Shown here: piece by piece, positions 1-13,350 of the stretch
Layout: each line of letters opens with the position of its first letter
How positions within the stretch are numbered: the stretch's first letter is position 1
Assembly (NCBI RefSeq): GCF_964340395.1
Contig: NC_135559.1
Coordinates: 17,282,550-17,346,549 of the forward strand
Source: Glandiceps talaboti
Taxonomy: Eukaryota > Hemichordata > Enteropneusta > Spengelidae
Direction of reading: 5' to 3'
Length of the DNA stretch: 64,000 bases
Position numbers and translations under genes: made by a program
The notes under the pieces: generated by a model
Told to the model about the DNA's origin: nothing
The model's input: the letters and a program-made list of their open reading frames with translations, nothing else
The model's database searches: none

Positions 1-1050
1 TCGTTAGGTTTTGAGACTGGTTTATGTTTTCATGTGCCCACCATCTCACTACACTATAGCAGAATGGGTTTCACCACCACATCAATCACTTTAAGATTTA
101 GTTAGATAGGGTAGGGTAGGGATAGTTGTTTCTAAAAACAGGTCTTGTTTTAGTTTAAATAGTGCCTTCAGTGCTCTATATCTTAGGTCATCTTGTGCCC
201 TGTGTAATTTTCCTGCAGTGCTCAATTTTATGCCAAGGTAACTGTAAGCGGGGACACATTCTAGTACTTGGTTGTTTATTTAGAATTTCAATTTCTCAAG
301 GCAGTTCCCTTCCTTATTGAAAATCACAATCTTCGATAAAGCAATATTTGTAGCTAAGTGCCATTTTTCACAGATTTCGACTGAATTAAGGGATTTGTGT
401 AAACCAGTATTAGATTAGATTTCCATAGTAACATTAAAAAATCAACATATAGTAAGTAAGACAGTCTGCTAGTTAAAAGAGTTGGTGGGTCATAGATTGA
501 CAAGTGAATTTGTCTTTTTATATAATTTACATAGATATTAAATAGAAGGAGCTGAGGCCATCCTCTTGTCTAATACCTCTCTGAATTGAAAATTGGCTGA
601 TCATACCATGTTTGCCTTAACACATCCAATTGTGTTTGAAAATATATATTTGATTACTTTATAAAAACGCCATGTGATGCCATTTTGTTAATTTGTTTAA
701 AATCACCTTCATGCCAAATTGAGTCAAAGGCTTTATTCAGATCGATAAAACATGATAAATCTATTGATCCTTATCTTGGTATTTTGTGAATAACTAGTTA
801 ATAACAATTGTGTGATCACTGGTACTGAATTTAGGTAGAAAGCAAACCAGTTCTTTTAATATAATATTATTTTTTTCATTGAATTCACCAACCCCCTGTT
901 TCAGGACCGAAGTAAATAGTTTACTCGAAAAATGATCGGAACAATTACTGGACGAATCGGGAATGACTTAGCTAATGATATCTGAAACGAAAAGTATGGT
1001 GCCACTATAGTTACTGGGATCTGTCTTGTGTCCCTTTTCGTAGATCGATG

Positions 1051-1160
<110 letters not shown>

Positions 1161-1975
1161 CAACAGCTAGGGAAATGAACACTTATACTAATTAGATTAG
1201 TAGGTTTATGAGTGTGTTTAATAAGTCTGTTCCTGCTGACTGTAATAATTTCATTGGTTATAATATCTATTTTTTAGGTAGTTTATTTTGTGCTTGAGTA
1301 TGCTTATTGGTGAACTGCTCAGGTTTTATAGTTTGTTTCACTTTTAAAGTCTCACTTTTTTAACAGCCCTGTATTAAAGTTTTTTGTTTTGTTTGTAACC
1401 GCTAATTTTCAATTGATGATTGAATGGGTCTGTGCTAATTGAGATATTTTTTGTGTGTACCATGTTTGCTTTCTGGGTTCCTTTTTTGTAATAATAAAAA
1501 CCCGAGTTTTTTAACCTTTGCCAGCTGCCTCGTGATTAAAGTTACCACAATCTTCTCTCTGAAAGTTCTTAGCAAGTACTAAAACGTCATGCTCAGCACT
1601 ACTACTTTTTGTCTGGTGGCATATGAATTTACCCACAGCGTCATCAGGGCAGCGACCATTGAGAATGACAATTTCTGAAGGTTACACAGATCCAGAAATA
1701 ATTCATCATATTGTTGTTGTTTTTTGTAATGTCTTGTGACTGACTCGGTTTCAAATGTATGGTGGATGCCAATGAGTGATAGTCCAGGTTTTGATGAATC
1801 ACAGTATCATTTTCCATTTAATATGGGCATTGCAATCACCAGGATGATTTGTCCTAGCTTAAAATATTTTGTGGCGTCTTTTTTCTAGTAGCTGATTCAG
1901 ATTAGTGTCTATCCGAGTCCAGATAAAGTCCTTACAGCAGCTTATCGTTTGTCTTATTCCATGTTAACACTTTTG

Positions 1976-1976
<1 letters not shown>

Positions 1977-2036
<60 letters not shown>

Positions 2037-2077
2037 CACTCACACACACACACACACGCACACACACACACACACAA
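1977..2077. repeat. (CA)n microsatellite
   Basis: About 100 bases of CA dinucleotide with a few CG and CT interruptions. The equivalent position in the other LINE copy, 35623-35641, has only about ten units. Confidence 0.97.
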
Positions 2078-2380
2078 AATGACACAATTCACAGCTGATA
2101 ATACACCCAAGAGAAGCTGGTTTGCAGGCGTTTGATTCACATCAAAATGCATGCATCAAAAGGAAACATTGTATTCACAATGTTTATATTCATTATCACG
2201 ATTTCCGCTTGGTATTGAGTGCATAGATTTTCTCTCGTTAATCCAGCCAGTGTTAATCTCACCCAGGTCACTTGATTTATATTTTGTTTGCTTGTTACCA
2301 TTACCTACCACAGATATAAACACGACCATAAATTGCACAGTGTTTGTGTTTTTTGTATGTTAGGACTTGGTATGAATAGG

Positions 2381-4290
2381 GCAACACCCAAATCCCAAGC
2401 CCTTCCCTACCCTACGCTAAAAACATACAACATTATAAGAAAACCACACCTTTTCTTTGTCTAAAGTGAATACTCTGAGAAGCATTATAATTAGTTTGTA
2501 ACTGAAACAGCTACCATTGTTGCACAAGTATGGCTGTAATTCATATCATAAACTGTACAAGTTTGCTTTTATTCTGATATTTATGATCACATAAGAGGAC
2601 TTGTGTTATAAGAGCACAAATGATTTACCCATGTCAAGTATGTGTTTGGTATTTAACTGCAAATATATCACTAAATCGACCTGTTGTCACCAAATAACTT
2701 GTACCAAGTCTATTGGTCTTAACTCCTGAATGTCTAGTCACGTTTCACAATATCGACTTAGAAACGAATAACTTGATTTAATATTTGCTGACTATATGTT
2801 ATATGCACATGTAGATGGTTTGTTTGGATTTTAGTTATAGTGATTACATTCAGATACATTTCCACATGGACAATTAATTTTCACATTTTATACCATTAAA
2901 AAGAAACCAATTGTAATGATAAATGACAATAACTTTATTAAACATGCAGTACTAAATTCATAATTATAACTTTCAATTCCTAATAATTTTTTAATGACAA
3001 GGTATTATTCATACTTATATACAAGGCAATAAATTTCATTTATAGTTTAATTTACTTTGAGTCTTGAGTTTTAATGAAAACATAAATATCTCTGTTTTCT
3101 AGACTTGTGATGTTTTCAAATGACGTACACCACTTTAGACATTTAAAACAATATACAGCCTTGAAAGGATTATTTTATGTATACTCTTGTATTAGAGTCT
3201 TGCATTTTATTGAGACAAAAATTATTACTATTCAAAATGTCAAATCTGATAATTATTCATTTCTTAATTAAATGAGACTCAGTCGCCTAGCTGCTTGACT
3301 CAGCATGCCCTTCGTGTATTTACTTCACAAGTATTTATTACAGTTATAGTTTACACACAAAAACATCATTGTTTGTTAGAGCATTGCGGTTTGTATACAG
3401 TGATTTACAACTGTTACAACGAAATGGCCTAGGAGACGCATGTTTGCGTTACAGTCAATAAAACAGTATAGTCTACGGGGCCTGGCTGAATAGACATATG
3501 TACATCGCCAGGTAAGAATTTGTAACACTATAAAAATACACAATTTTGACACGGGTTGATACCGTCTTTCGCAGATGATACAATCATTGAATTTGGAGAC
3601 TTACTAAACCTCACCTACAATTGTCAGTACTGAACTCATCGTAATGTACCTGTTACCCCTTTGCTGTAGTGTGGTGGCCAAATATCTGCAGCTGGTACAT
3701 GGTTCCCTCAGGAAAGTGTGAAAAGCGAGAGCTCCAAAACTTCGAAAGGAGAAGATCGCAAACGCCCCACTTGAGACTAAGTCATAGACAAGGTAAAATG
3801 GTGTTTGCTTCACATGGACTAATGCAATGACATTTCTATCATAAGAACATTACATTTTCACATAAACATCCAGATTTTCAAAAAAGTAAAGGATGGGTTT
3901 CACGAGGAAACGAAAAAAAGCAAAGTATAGTAACGAAACTCCAATATTCCAGCATCTCTTTCAATTTCTTGATCTAGATTGATGTGATATCAACAATCGG
4001 TTTGAGTTAGGGTTCTACAGGAATGTATATCTACTTTTCAAATTGTAATAGGCAATTGTCGTCAAGTTGGCCAAACCATGGAAAGTACATTTGAAGTGAA
4101 TTAAGGCGATTAATTTTAATTTTCGGAAAATGGTTGTTTATCCAAGATGGCTACCATTGGTTTGTGCTATGTATATTGAAGTCCGATACATTAGCTATAA
4201 GATACAGTATAAGTATATAGGCCTGAAGAACGTTCTATGCCATCCCAGCTCTATCCTATCGAGCACTGTAGCAGAGTTTATTCTCCTGGC
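2381..4290. repeat. Duplicated host segment, copy 1
   Basis: Bases ~2381-2780 match 35970-36340, ~2780-3905 match 12235-13350, and ~3915-4280 match 33374-33735. This is the uninterrupted version of the segment: the step from 'gaggaaacgaaa' to 'aaaaagcaaag' near 3910-3925 is continuous here but split by 20 kb in the other copy. A 69-residue minus-strand frame (3604-3813) has a partly similar 61-residue counterpart at 13064-13249, but the two diverge after about a dozen residues. I see no convincing gene. Confidence 0.75.
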
Positions 4291-4329
4291 GCCCTTATTC
4301 CCGAATCATGAAGAACTACCTTGATTGCA

Positions 4330-6325
4330 CTTAGGGACCGGTCAGTTTCTCCAGCCTGGGGGGGGGGTGGGGGGGTGGGTGGTGGATTCTTAAATCGGAC
4401 CGACAAAAAGACACTGACCCCCCCCCCCTATCTGTAAAACCAAAAACAGGCTGACCCCCCCTATCACTTAATTCTAAAACATGATGACCCCCCCCCCCCA
4501 TATATAATATTCGCATGACAGGTATTTTTTAATCGTGACTCAGTGTGGACTGCTTGACTGTCTTGCATCTACTTTATAAGATCCCAGGTTAGCACTATCA
4601 TATTTATAATTATTGACTACACAGGGTAAATATATTCGAAAATAAGTTTAATAGCATCTTGGCAGTTAGGGTAGGAAAGCTTGAGAAGGGAATATGTACA
4701 TCTGTTATGGGGGTCCTAGGGGGTCTCCCCCTAGAAGCCCAGGAGGTTTTCTGAAAAGTCAATTTTGAGACTATTCAGACATTTTCAGAAAATAATTTCC
4801 AAGCTTTCAAGACAGCACCAACATGTAAAATGCAACTACATAAGGTTGAAATATTTTTGCAATATAGTTTGATAGGATTTTGACAGTAAGAGGTAGGGGG
4901 AAGATCTTGAGACTAGGATGTGTACACCTCAGGTGTGTGTGTGTGGGGGGGGGGTCCTAGGGGGTCTCCCCCTAGAAGCCCCGGAGGTTTTTAACTCTGA
5001 AAAGTCAATTTTGAGACTATTCAGACCCTTTCAGACAATAATTTCCAAGCCTTACAAGACAACACCAACATGTTAAAAGCAACTACATAGGGTTGAAATA
5101 CTTTTGAAATATACTTTGATAGCATCTTGACAGTAAGAGGGGAAGAGCTTGAGACTGGGATATGTCCATCTCATGTGGGGGGTCTGAGGGGGTCTCCCTC
5201 TAGAAACCCTGGAGGATTTTTACTCTTAAAGCCAATATTTAGGCTATTCAGACCCTTTCAAGCAATAACTTAATCCATGCTTTACAAGACAGCAAGTATC
5301 AGAAACTATTCTTTATAACTTACACTAAGGGTTGAAATATGTTCTTAAAAAGTTTAAATGGTATCATTATATACATGTAGTAAAGGTCAGAACATCTATA
5401 ATGGTAGTATCATTGGTAGGGGAGATTTGGAGTTTAAGGCAATTTTAGACTATCTTGGCAAACGTTTCAGATCTTGAAAAGACAATATCATATGAAATTA
5501 GAATAGGGTGAAAATATTTAAGAAAAGTTTAATACCATTATGACAGTAAAAAGGTTGTTGGTGCATCTGATTGTTGGTTGAATGTATGAGTGACCTCTGG
5601 GGGTGAGGGAGTCCTTGGGGTTTTCCCCCTGGCAGATCTGGAGTTTTTTGCTTGAGATACTAAGGCAATGTTTAGGTTATTCATAACCATTGAGGTAATA
5701 TTTCCAAGCTTCGAAAAGCTAACATAAAACGTTTTTAAATGAGTTTCTCATATCACATAAAATGGACACGTAACATTAGTATATAGGGGCATTAATATTG
5801 CATGTATAATAAAGTCACCGGTATGTTAGAGAACTTTAGGTGGTCATACCTAGTGTATAATTGTAACTGGAATCTGATGAGATGTGGTGATTTATAGTGT
5901 CAATAGCATGATGAGTAGAACAATTTAGATTAACTTCATTTATAAACTATGTATGAAAATTACCATTACGAAACCTTCAAGTTCACTTTTGCCCCAAACT
6001 GCAATATAAGTGAAGCATTGATTGTGAAACAGCCAAGCATTTACATGACATGTTCTGTAACTAGTGTGGTAGCTAGGTAATACCGGTACATGTACAATGT
6101 ATATGAATATGTATAGTTAGGTTTGAACTAACAAGTAATGTTAAAGAATTCATGTAAGAAACAGGGACAAGAACAAATATTGACATGTACCACATTTCAG
6201 ACAAGGCTATATGCCATTGTAGAAAGGGTTTTCTTCTTCCATCACAATCTAAAACACAATGACCCCCCCCTTCCACAATTTTCAAAACAGCATGACCCCC
6301 CCCCCCTACGACCGGTCCCTTACTT
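4330..6325. mobile_element. Non-autonomous DNA transposon with G-tract ends
   Basis: The left end starts AGGGACCGGTCAGTTTC and the right end closes with the complement of a similar sequence (CGACCGGTCCCT), giving short terminal inverted repeats. Near both ends the motif TGACCCCCC (or its complement) recurs every ~30-45 bases. Inside, a block containing GGGGTCTCCCCCTAGAAG is repeated at ~4720, 4960, 5190 and 5610 at roughly 230-400 base spacing. A reversed copy lies at 44196-45716. No transposase is visible; open frames are short and follow the homopolymer tracts. Confidence 0.75.
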
Positions 6326-7335
6326 ATAAATCAATATATTAATCTGGCAACGTAATAATGCATTAAAATCGAGTACATAGAACAGAGGAATCGCTCAATA
6401 TAACGACAAGCAGGTAACTTGTACATGTTGTAGATTTCATAACTTTAAATAATTGATGGGAAAGTTTCTCGGGGTGTGGTGGTGGTGGTCGCATTTTCCA
6501 TCTGGCCGACATCTCTTGTAAAACCCAAAACACACTGACTCCCGATCACTTATAATCATGATGACCCCCAACCATTCACCCCACCACCACCCCCATTCTC
6601 CATGTCATTCACATGCCAGGTACAACCTATTACTCACTGTAGACGAAATGTCATGGCATAGCAAATGCACATCGGGACATGTACAGCACCGTATATATTG
6701 TAATTGACAACTGCAAAGAGTTCAAAAAAGTTTAATAGCAACTTGGATAGTAAACGGTGTTGATAGTAAACGGTTGGGGGAAAAGCTTGGGAAGGGGTAT
6801 GTTCACCTTACATGTTGGGGGGGGGGGGTGCTCTACTGGGTCTCCCTGGCAACTCTGGGTTTTTCTTACATAGCTATTCAGACCCTTTCGGGCATACTTT
6901 CCAAGCTTTGTGTTTAGCAACTACATAGGGTTGAATAATTGAAAAGAGTTTAATACCATCTTCATACTAAACGGTTGGGGTAAAGCATATTAAGACGAGG
7001 ATATGTGCACTTCTCATGTGGCGTAAGAGAGCTCCGAGGGGTCTCTCCTTAGGAGCTTTGGAGATGATTTGACTTACTAAAGGCCAACGTTTTGGCTATT
7101 CAGAACCTTCAGACGCAGGGTTCGAGCTTTAAAAGATAGCACCGCACCATTTATCAGAAACTTAACAAGTTAAATAACATCATAATAGTAAAGAGTGCCA
7201 TTGGTATGGAGAGAGTTTCTTTACTCGAAGAATCGTTAAGGCAATCATTCGAATATCCTTATCCAATAATTTCCCAGATTTAAAAGACAGTAACATCTAA
7301 GATTAGCAATTACTCTTTATACACAGGGTGAAAAT

Positions 7336-7624
7336 GTTAAAATGACCATATGATATGGATGAGGATTAGATATTTATTTTTGGGTTTTTAATTTAAAAAA
7401 CAATTTTATATGTTTTTTATGTGTGTGAAATCTTTGTTATTGTACGTACAGTAACAAACTTTTTACACATTTCTTTTTAGCATTTTGCAATATATTGAGT
7501 TTCAGGCACAGACTTTGTCAATGTTATTTCATGTTGCTTTTTTTCGGTAAGGCCATAGTGTAATTGTTTTATAAATTAAAAATCCAAAAAGAAATACCCA
7601 ATCCTCATCCATATGGTCACTTTA
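7336..7624. mobile_element. MITE with ~60-bp terminal inverted repeats
   Basis: The left arm begins TGACCATATGATATGGATGA and the right arm ends with its near complement (TCATCCATATGGTCA). The arms extend ~60 bases and include an AT-rich stretch. The total of ~290 bases is too short to code for anything. It sits inside the G-tract element and directly abuts the palindromic element that follows. A target duplication is not clear. Confidence 0.7.
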
Positions 7625-8512
7625 ATTAAGTAATAACGCATGCCAGCGAGGGCAATATCACCATTTAGTGCCTGCCCAAGGGTTGACACTCTTTACCAAA
7701 ATTGTGATGATGCCCGAGCCGAAGGCGAGGGCATCATCAAAATTTTGGTAAAGAGTGTCAGCCCGAGGGCAGGCACTAAATGGTGATATTGCCCGAGCGC
7801 ATGTGTTATTAATTTTATTACACCGTCCCTCATTCACTCAAACACCCTCTCTGATATGATGTCAACTCTCTCGAAACGAGCCAATCTAAGCCAACGTTAT
7901 ACCAACCATTCAATCCGAGCAACGTCAATTACACTCCTTAGCGAAGCTGGTTTTAACAATCGACACATATGAGCGTCAGTAGGCACCGCAATGAAGGGAG
8001 TTTGACAAGTTACATGAGAGATATACGTCCCTGGCACAGAAGAAATAAATGGCTGAAACGTCAGGGTCTGCTACTATGGCAACAGCTACTACGAGTAGCA
8101 ATACGCTAACTTTTATCAATCCATCCGGTAGTGTAAATACGTCGACAAGCACAGGTGAGCTGCAACAGCGATCGCCGGGCATCTGAAAAGAAAACCACAG
8201 CAATGCTAACTCCCTCCAGTCTCCAATTCTAATAAAATGTCATCGAGCTCTAGATCTGTACCGGAAAGGTTTGCGTGTCTTACTGCGGCAGTCGCGCGCC
8301 ATGTCTGAGCGAAAGTAGTGAACGACAATTTGTTAAGCGCAGAAGCAGTGCGCAGTGGTTCAAACAACTTCAGCGGGCAATAGTCCCGGGCATTAGTCTC
8401 TGCACGAGCGGGCAATATCACCTTGTGGGCAATAGCCCAGTTAAAATCGGTCACGTGATACGAGTCTGACCAATCACAGCCTTCGGAAGAACGCCGAGGT
8501 GTAATAAAGGAA
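7625..8512. mobile_element. Palindromic foldback-type element
   Basis: Bases ~7629-7715 and ~7730-7815 are nearly perfect inverted complements around a GAGCCGAAGGCGA centre, making a hairpin with ~80-90 bp arms. The phrase GGGCAATATCACC occurs in both arms and once more near 8410. TTTATTACACC near 7813 is matched by its complement near 8500, so the right part may be a separate ~690-bp unit bounded by those repeats. The frames at 7976-8203 and 8206-8520 lie inside and show no recognisable protein. Confidence 0.6.
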
Positions 8513-8752
8513 AGATTCATAACATCATGACAATAAAATATTGGTGCACCTGATTGTTGGTTTACTGAGTTCCTCTAATTCATCTTTAGTGAAGGTGTCC
8601 GTGGGGTCCCATTAGAAGATCTGGAGCTGTTTTGGTTATCGCCCTTTAGCTTATAATTTTACAGCTTAGAAAAACTAAAATTAATGTAACTTTGAACATG
8701 TCGGTTATTCCACAATCAATGCCTCATTCTACTAACACACTGTTATTATCAA

Positions 8753-8753
<1 letters not shown>

Positions 8754-8812
<59 letters not shown>
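8754..8812. repeat. (TATG)n microsatellite
   Basis: About fourteen TATG units. The Tyr/Met/Val/Cys-type repeat frames overlapping it on both strands are products of the repeat. Confidence 0.97.
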
Positions 8813-8869
8813 TGATAATAATAATAACTTTACTGCAACTTTATTCATATTAACAGCCATCAGCAAAAT

Positions 8870-10345
8870 AATAATAAAACATACTTTATTGATCCCACAT
8901 GGGGAAATTGGGACACTGCCAGCAGTACAACAATTCACAAAATACAAAAAATGATACAATTATAACAGATACATAACAAGATACATATACATGTAATGTT
9001 AAATATAAACAGCTACAATAATATAAAACTCAAACCCACAAGATCACTGCACTGCAGCTCAACACAGGTCATTAAAATTCGTATTGCCGGTAGTAAAAAA
9101 GAATTCTTGAAGTGCTCAGTTACAATCTTTGGTAAATTCAATCGTTTACTAAAAGTGCTCATAAATACAATAAAGTATTAAGAAGAACACTTTCATACAA
9201 AAAAAGAGCAAATCAAAGAGATACAATTTCACAATATTATTTGCTGGTCAACTCAATTTATACAGATAAACATGTAATAATGTGCTTCAGAGGCCAGTTA
9301 TATAAAACAAAAACTGAAAGGTAATAATTGTGGGGTTTTTTCAAGTGTACAACAGAGGCAGCAGGTATGTTTTTGTTCAAATGATTTTCTTTAATTGGGA
9401 TCCATTTTACTAGTGAATGTTTTTCTTTTATTTTGAGAATCGTTATGAGATTGTCATTATCTGTGCTTGTACTAGGACATATTTGAGTTTTTAAAAAGTT
9501 CTTTCTTTCATTTCGATATCCTGTACGATGTAATAGAAAAGGCTACTCGTCTTCTATTTCACCATGTTTACACAGGACATGTCCTGCTTGATAAGATGGT
9601 GTTATTCTATCTTTCAGCTTCTATATGTAAAATGTGTGCGTTTATTTTAAGTTTTGCCATTGCTGATCTGTATTGTGGGTTTTATTGTCTTCCAAATAGT
9701 TTTCAAAGTTGATATCCGTTTTAATTTGTGTATATGTAAGTAGTTTATTTTTATGTTGCTTGTCCTTGTTATTCTTTATTGTTTCCGTTACATGTTTTGG
9801 AGGAACAACTTCCAACTGTTCTTTAAATATAACAATTAGGTTTTCACTGATGCAGTGGTTTGGGTCAGCCGTCCAGACCTGATCCATGCTCAAACGTTTT
9901 AATATTTGTTTCATGCCTGTGGCCCATGATTGTATTCCAGTTCATTCGAAATTAATGCTCAGAGGGTAAGCCTCTTAGTTAGAGTAGTTTCAGCTTGGAT
10001 GCGTTACAGTTTACATTTAGTAGAGATTTGCATACCTTTACGTGTAATTTTTCCATTGGGGTTTCGTTAGGTTTTGAGACTGGTTTATGTTTTTATGTGC
10101 CCACCATCTCACTACAGTATCGCAGAATGGGTTTCACCACCACATCAATCATTTAAAGATTTAGTTAGATTGGGATAGTTGTTTCTAAAAACAGGTCCTG
10201 TTTTAGTTTAAATAGTGCCTTCAGTGCTCTATATCTTAGGTCATCTTGTGCCCTGTGTAGTTTTCCTGCAGTGCTCAATTTTATGCCAAGGTAAGTGTAA
10301 GCGGGGACACATTCTAGTACTTGGTTGTTTATTTAGAATTTAAAT
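8870..10345 (-). mobile_element. LINE 3' portion
   Basis: On the minus strand this continues from the ~280 bases shared with 1-280 and 33736-34010 (10345-10065) into sequence with remnants of a retrotransposon C-terminal domain. These include a 90-residue open piece at 9642-9914 and, further on, broken frames rich in Lys and Asn. It ends near 8880-8910 with a GGGATCAATAAAG-type tail, a form well known at LINE 3' ends, next to a simple repeat. All frames are broken, so this is a dead copy. Confidence 0.65.
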
Positions 10346-12234
10346 AGATAGAGAAAAAAAATCATATTTGGTACATCACCAGAAATTGTTGTTTGTCTGC
10401 GTTGTGTCAAATTGCCACAGAAGGCGCACTTTACTTGACACAGTTAAACCTGATATTGTTGATTTTAACACAAATTTTGCGTGCTTACAATGTAGCTGTG
10501 AAATGTATGACCATTTTATAAGCTATTTTGTTTCTCAATTTATGACTTTAGATGTGAGTTTAAAATAGTTATCACAATAGTTTACAAATGCTTAACTCCG
10601 AATACAGTACAAATAGTTATCACAATAGTTTACTAATACTTAACTCTGAATACAGTACAAATAGTTATCACAATAGTTTACTAATACTTAACTCTTTTCA
10701 AATATTGCTAAATTATTTTTCTTATTAAGTTCAAATAAATGTTTATCATTATTTTCCTTGATATCAATTTTAGCAACTTGTGAAGTTCAATTACAAGTAT
10801 TTTGTAGATTCTTCTTAATGTTTGGAGTGTTAACCTCTATTTCTCAACACTGCTGTAAAGGTAGTTTAATACAAGAAATGGTAAATTAGTCATAAAATGA
10901 CATTTTCAAGGAAAGTGTTTCTCTATATATTCAGTCTGTTTTCAAGTGATCACTGCATTTCAAGTTCACTCTATATAGTCATTTTAAAATGTAGGGACTG
11001 ATGAGCCATTTGTTTTACATCATAAAATTACTGATATATGACAAAATAACAGTTAGGTCAAAGGTCAGAGATAACATAAAATGAATTTTATAGTTCTGTG
11101 ACTCGGACAGTTTATTGACTGGATTAAAAGAACATTTTATATTGTTAAGTTATGACAATTTGACAAGACATTGTGTGTTTATTTAACACATCTAAAATTT
11201 TCTAATTCAAATGTATGCAAATTATCTAGGTTAGTTGTTGTAACCAAGTTTTTGTCATGTGTCAACATTGGCATGAAAGGTCACAGGTCAATACCACTTG
11301 AAATTAATTTTACTGTGTGCCAGGACAGTTTGCAGACTGCGAGTTCACAAGGTTATGATATAACTGGATAATGTAGACCTGACTAGTGTGCCCTTTTGAA
11401 AATGATAAAAACTTTTTTTCTGTATATTCACCTGGGGAAGGGATACGGAACACTCATATTTGGTATGTCTCCAGAAATTGTTGTCAGATTGCCACAGAGG
11501 GCGCATTTCACTTGCCAAAGTTAAACCAGATGTGGTCTTTTTAACACAACTTTTGTGTGCTTACAATGCAGTTTTGTGAAAGAGTATTCATTATATTACA
11601 CAACTTTTGAAGCCATGCATGTTTTTTCTAAATGTATGAATTTACCCTAGATGTGAATTAAAAATAATTATCACAGTAGTTTACTAATACTTAACTCTGA
11701 CTACAGTACAAATACTTCTTTTAGGTTTTCCTCAATTTACATGAAATAACACAAAACTATTTTTTTCATCAAGTTCAAAAAAATGTTTATCATTTTTTCC
11801 TTGATGTCATTTTTAGCAACTTACAAAGTTTTATTAAATGTATTTTAATTTTGTAGACTGTTTCATACAATATCATACAACCTGAACCCATGAAAAAATC
11901 ACTTCCATTCTTCCTAATCTTCAGGGTCCTAAACATCTTTTTCTGAACACTACTATAAAGGTAGTTGCTAGAAATGGTAAACTTGTCATGAAAATATAGA
12001 TTAAGAAGTATACATAGTTTAATCTAAATTTTTCTCTATATGAAACTTAAAACCTTAAGAAGGTGTCAATTATTTGTCATGAAAAACATACATTGACAAG
12101 TAGTCTAATGGAAGTTCCTTGATTCCTACATGAACCTAAATACCAAGAGAAAATGTTAATTACTTGACTTTGAGAGTTGAATTGCATCATTTCTGCCATG
12201 CTGTTTCTTAATAACTAAATCAATTCATTTTAGA
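10346..12234. repeat. Noncoding DNA with an internal ~530-bp direct repeat
   Basis: Bases ~10350-10880 and ~11450-11960 are diverged direct copies, both carrying 'ccagaaattgttgt', a 'ttgccacaga.ggcgca' block and a 'tgtgcttacaatg' block. Within the first copy, a 48-base unit (AATAGTTATCACAATAGTTT and following) is present three times at ~10562-10697 but only once in the second copy (~11661-11706). No gene is seen. Confidence 0.7.
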
Positions 12235-13350
12235 GTGATTTAATGTTTGCTGACTATATGTTACACGTGTAGATGTTATGTTTGGATTTTAGTTATAGTG
12301 ATTAAATTCAGATACATTTCCACATGGAAAATATTTCACATTTTATATCAGTAAAAAGACAACAAGTGTAATGAAAATGGCAATAGCTCCATTAAACATG
12401 CAGTACTAAAGTCATAATTATAACTTCCAATTTGTAATAATCTTTTTAATGACAAGGTACTTTTCATACTTATATACAAGGCAGTAAATATCATTTAAAG
12501 TTTAATATATACTTTGAGTCTCGAGTTTTACTGAAAAAATAAATATCTCTGTTTTCTAGACTTGTGATATGTTTTCAAATGACGTACATCACTTTTAAAC
12601 CTTTAAAACAATATACAGCCTTGCAAAGGATTATTATTTTTATACTCTTGTATTAGAGTCTTGCATTTTATTGAGACAAAAAAAAAATACTTTTCAGAAT
12701 GTCAAATCTGATTATTATTCATTTCTTAATTAAGTGAGACTCAGTCGCCTCGCTGGTTGACTCAGCATGCCCTTCATGTACTTACTCCACAAGTATTAAT
12801 TACAGTTATAGTTTACACACAAAAACATAATTGTTTGTTAGAACATTGCGATTTTTATACTGTGATTTACAACTGTTAACTAAATGGCCTAGGGGACGCA
12901 TGTTTGCGTTACAACCCATAAAAAATTATAGTCTACCGGGACTGGCTGAATAGACATATGTACATCGAGAGGTAAGAATTTGTAACACTATAAAGATACA
13001 CAATTTTGACACGGGCTTACATCGTCTTTCGCAGATGATACAATCATTGAATTTAGAGACTAACTAAACTTCATCTACACTTGTTAATACCATACTCATA
13101 GTAATGTAAGTGTTACCCTTACACTGTTCTGCAGCACTGGAGTAGTGTGGGCGCCAAATATCTGCAGCTGGTACATGGTTGTGTGTTAAAAGCGCAAACA
13201 CCTCACGTAGGAATAAGTCATAGACAAGGTAAAAAGGTGTTTGTTTCACCTGGACTAATGCAATAATATTTCTATCATAAGAACATTACATTGTCACATA
13301 AATACCCAGGTGTTCAAAAAAATGTACAGGATGGGTTTCATGAGGAAACG
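12235..13350. repeat. Duplicated host segment, copy 2 (left part)
   Basis: This aligns with 2780-3910 with scattered substitutions and small indels. The match stops abruptly after 'gaggaaacgaaac' (~13350) and resumes only at 33374, which marks a large insertion. No supportable gene. Confidence 0.75.

Larger units (their letters stand above)
6460..8700. mobile_element. Diverged G-tract element, interrupted
   Basis: The sequence resembles 4330-6325: spaced TGAC(T/C)CCC motifs near 6530-6600, a G9 run near 6820, and the same internal blocks (GGTCTCCC, 'gctattcagaccctttc'). Its right part resumes after 8515 ('gacaataaaatattggtgcacctgattgttgg'-like text that also occurs near 5540). Two other elements (7336-7624 and 7625-8512) interrupt it. 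The termini are not well preserved. Confidence 0.55.

Noticed and set aside
100-125. Telomere-like GGGTA repeats
   Set aside because: Only about three units, within a LINE copy; the matching places in other copies have fewer, so it is a local slip.
3604-3813. Small protein starting MKQTPFYLVYDL, with a relative at 13064-13249
   Set aside because: The two diverge after about a dozen residues while the DNA stays similar, so the frame is not being kept; more likely a by-product of the duplicated segment.
8206-8520. 104-residue minus-strand frame
   Set aside because: It lies inside the palindromic element and across its right end; no recognisable protein.
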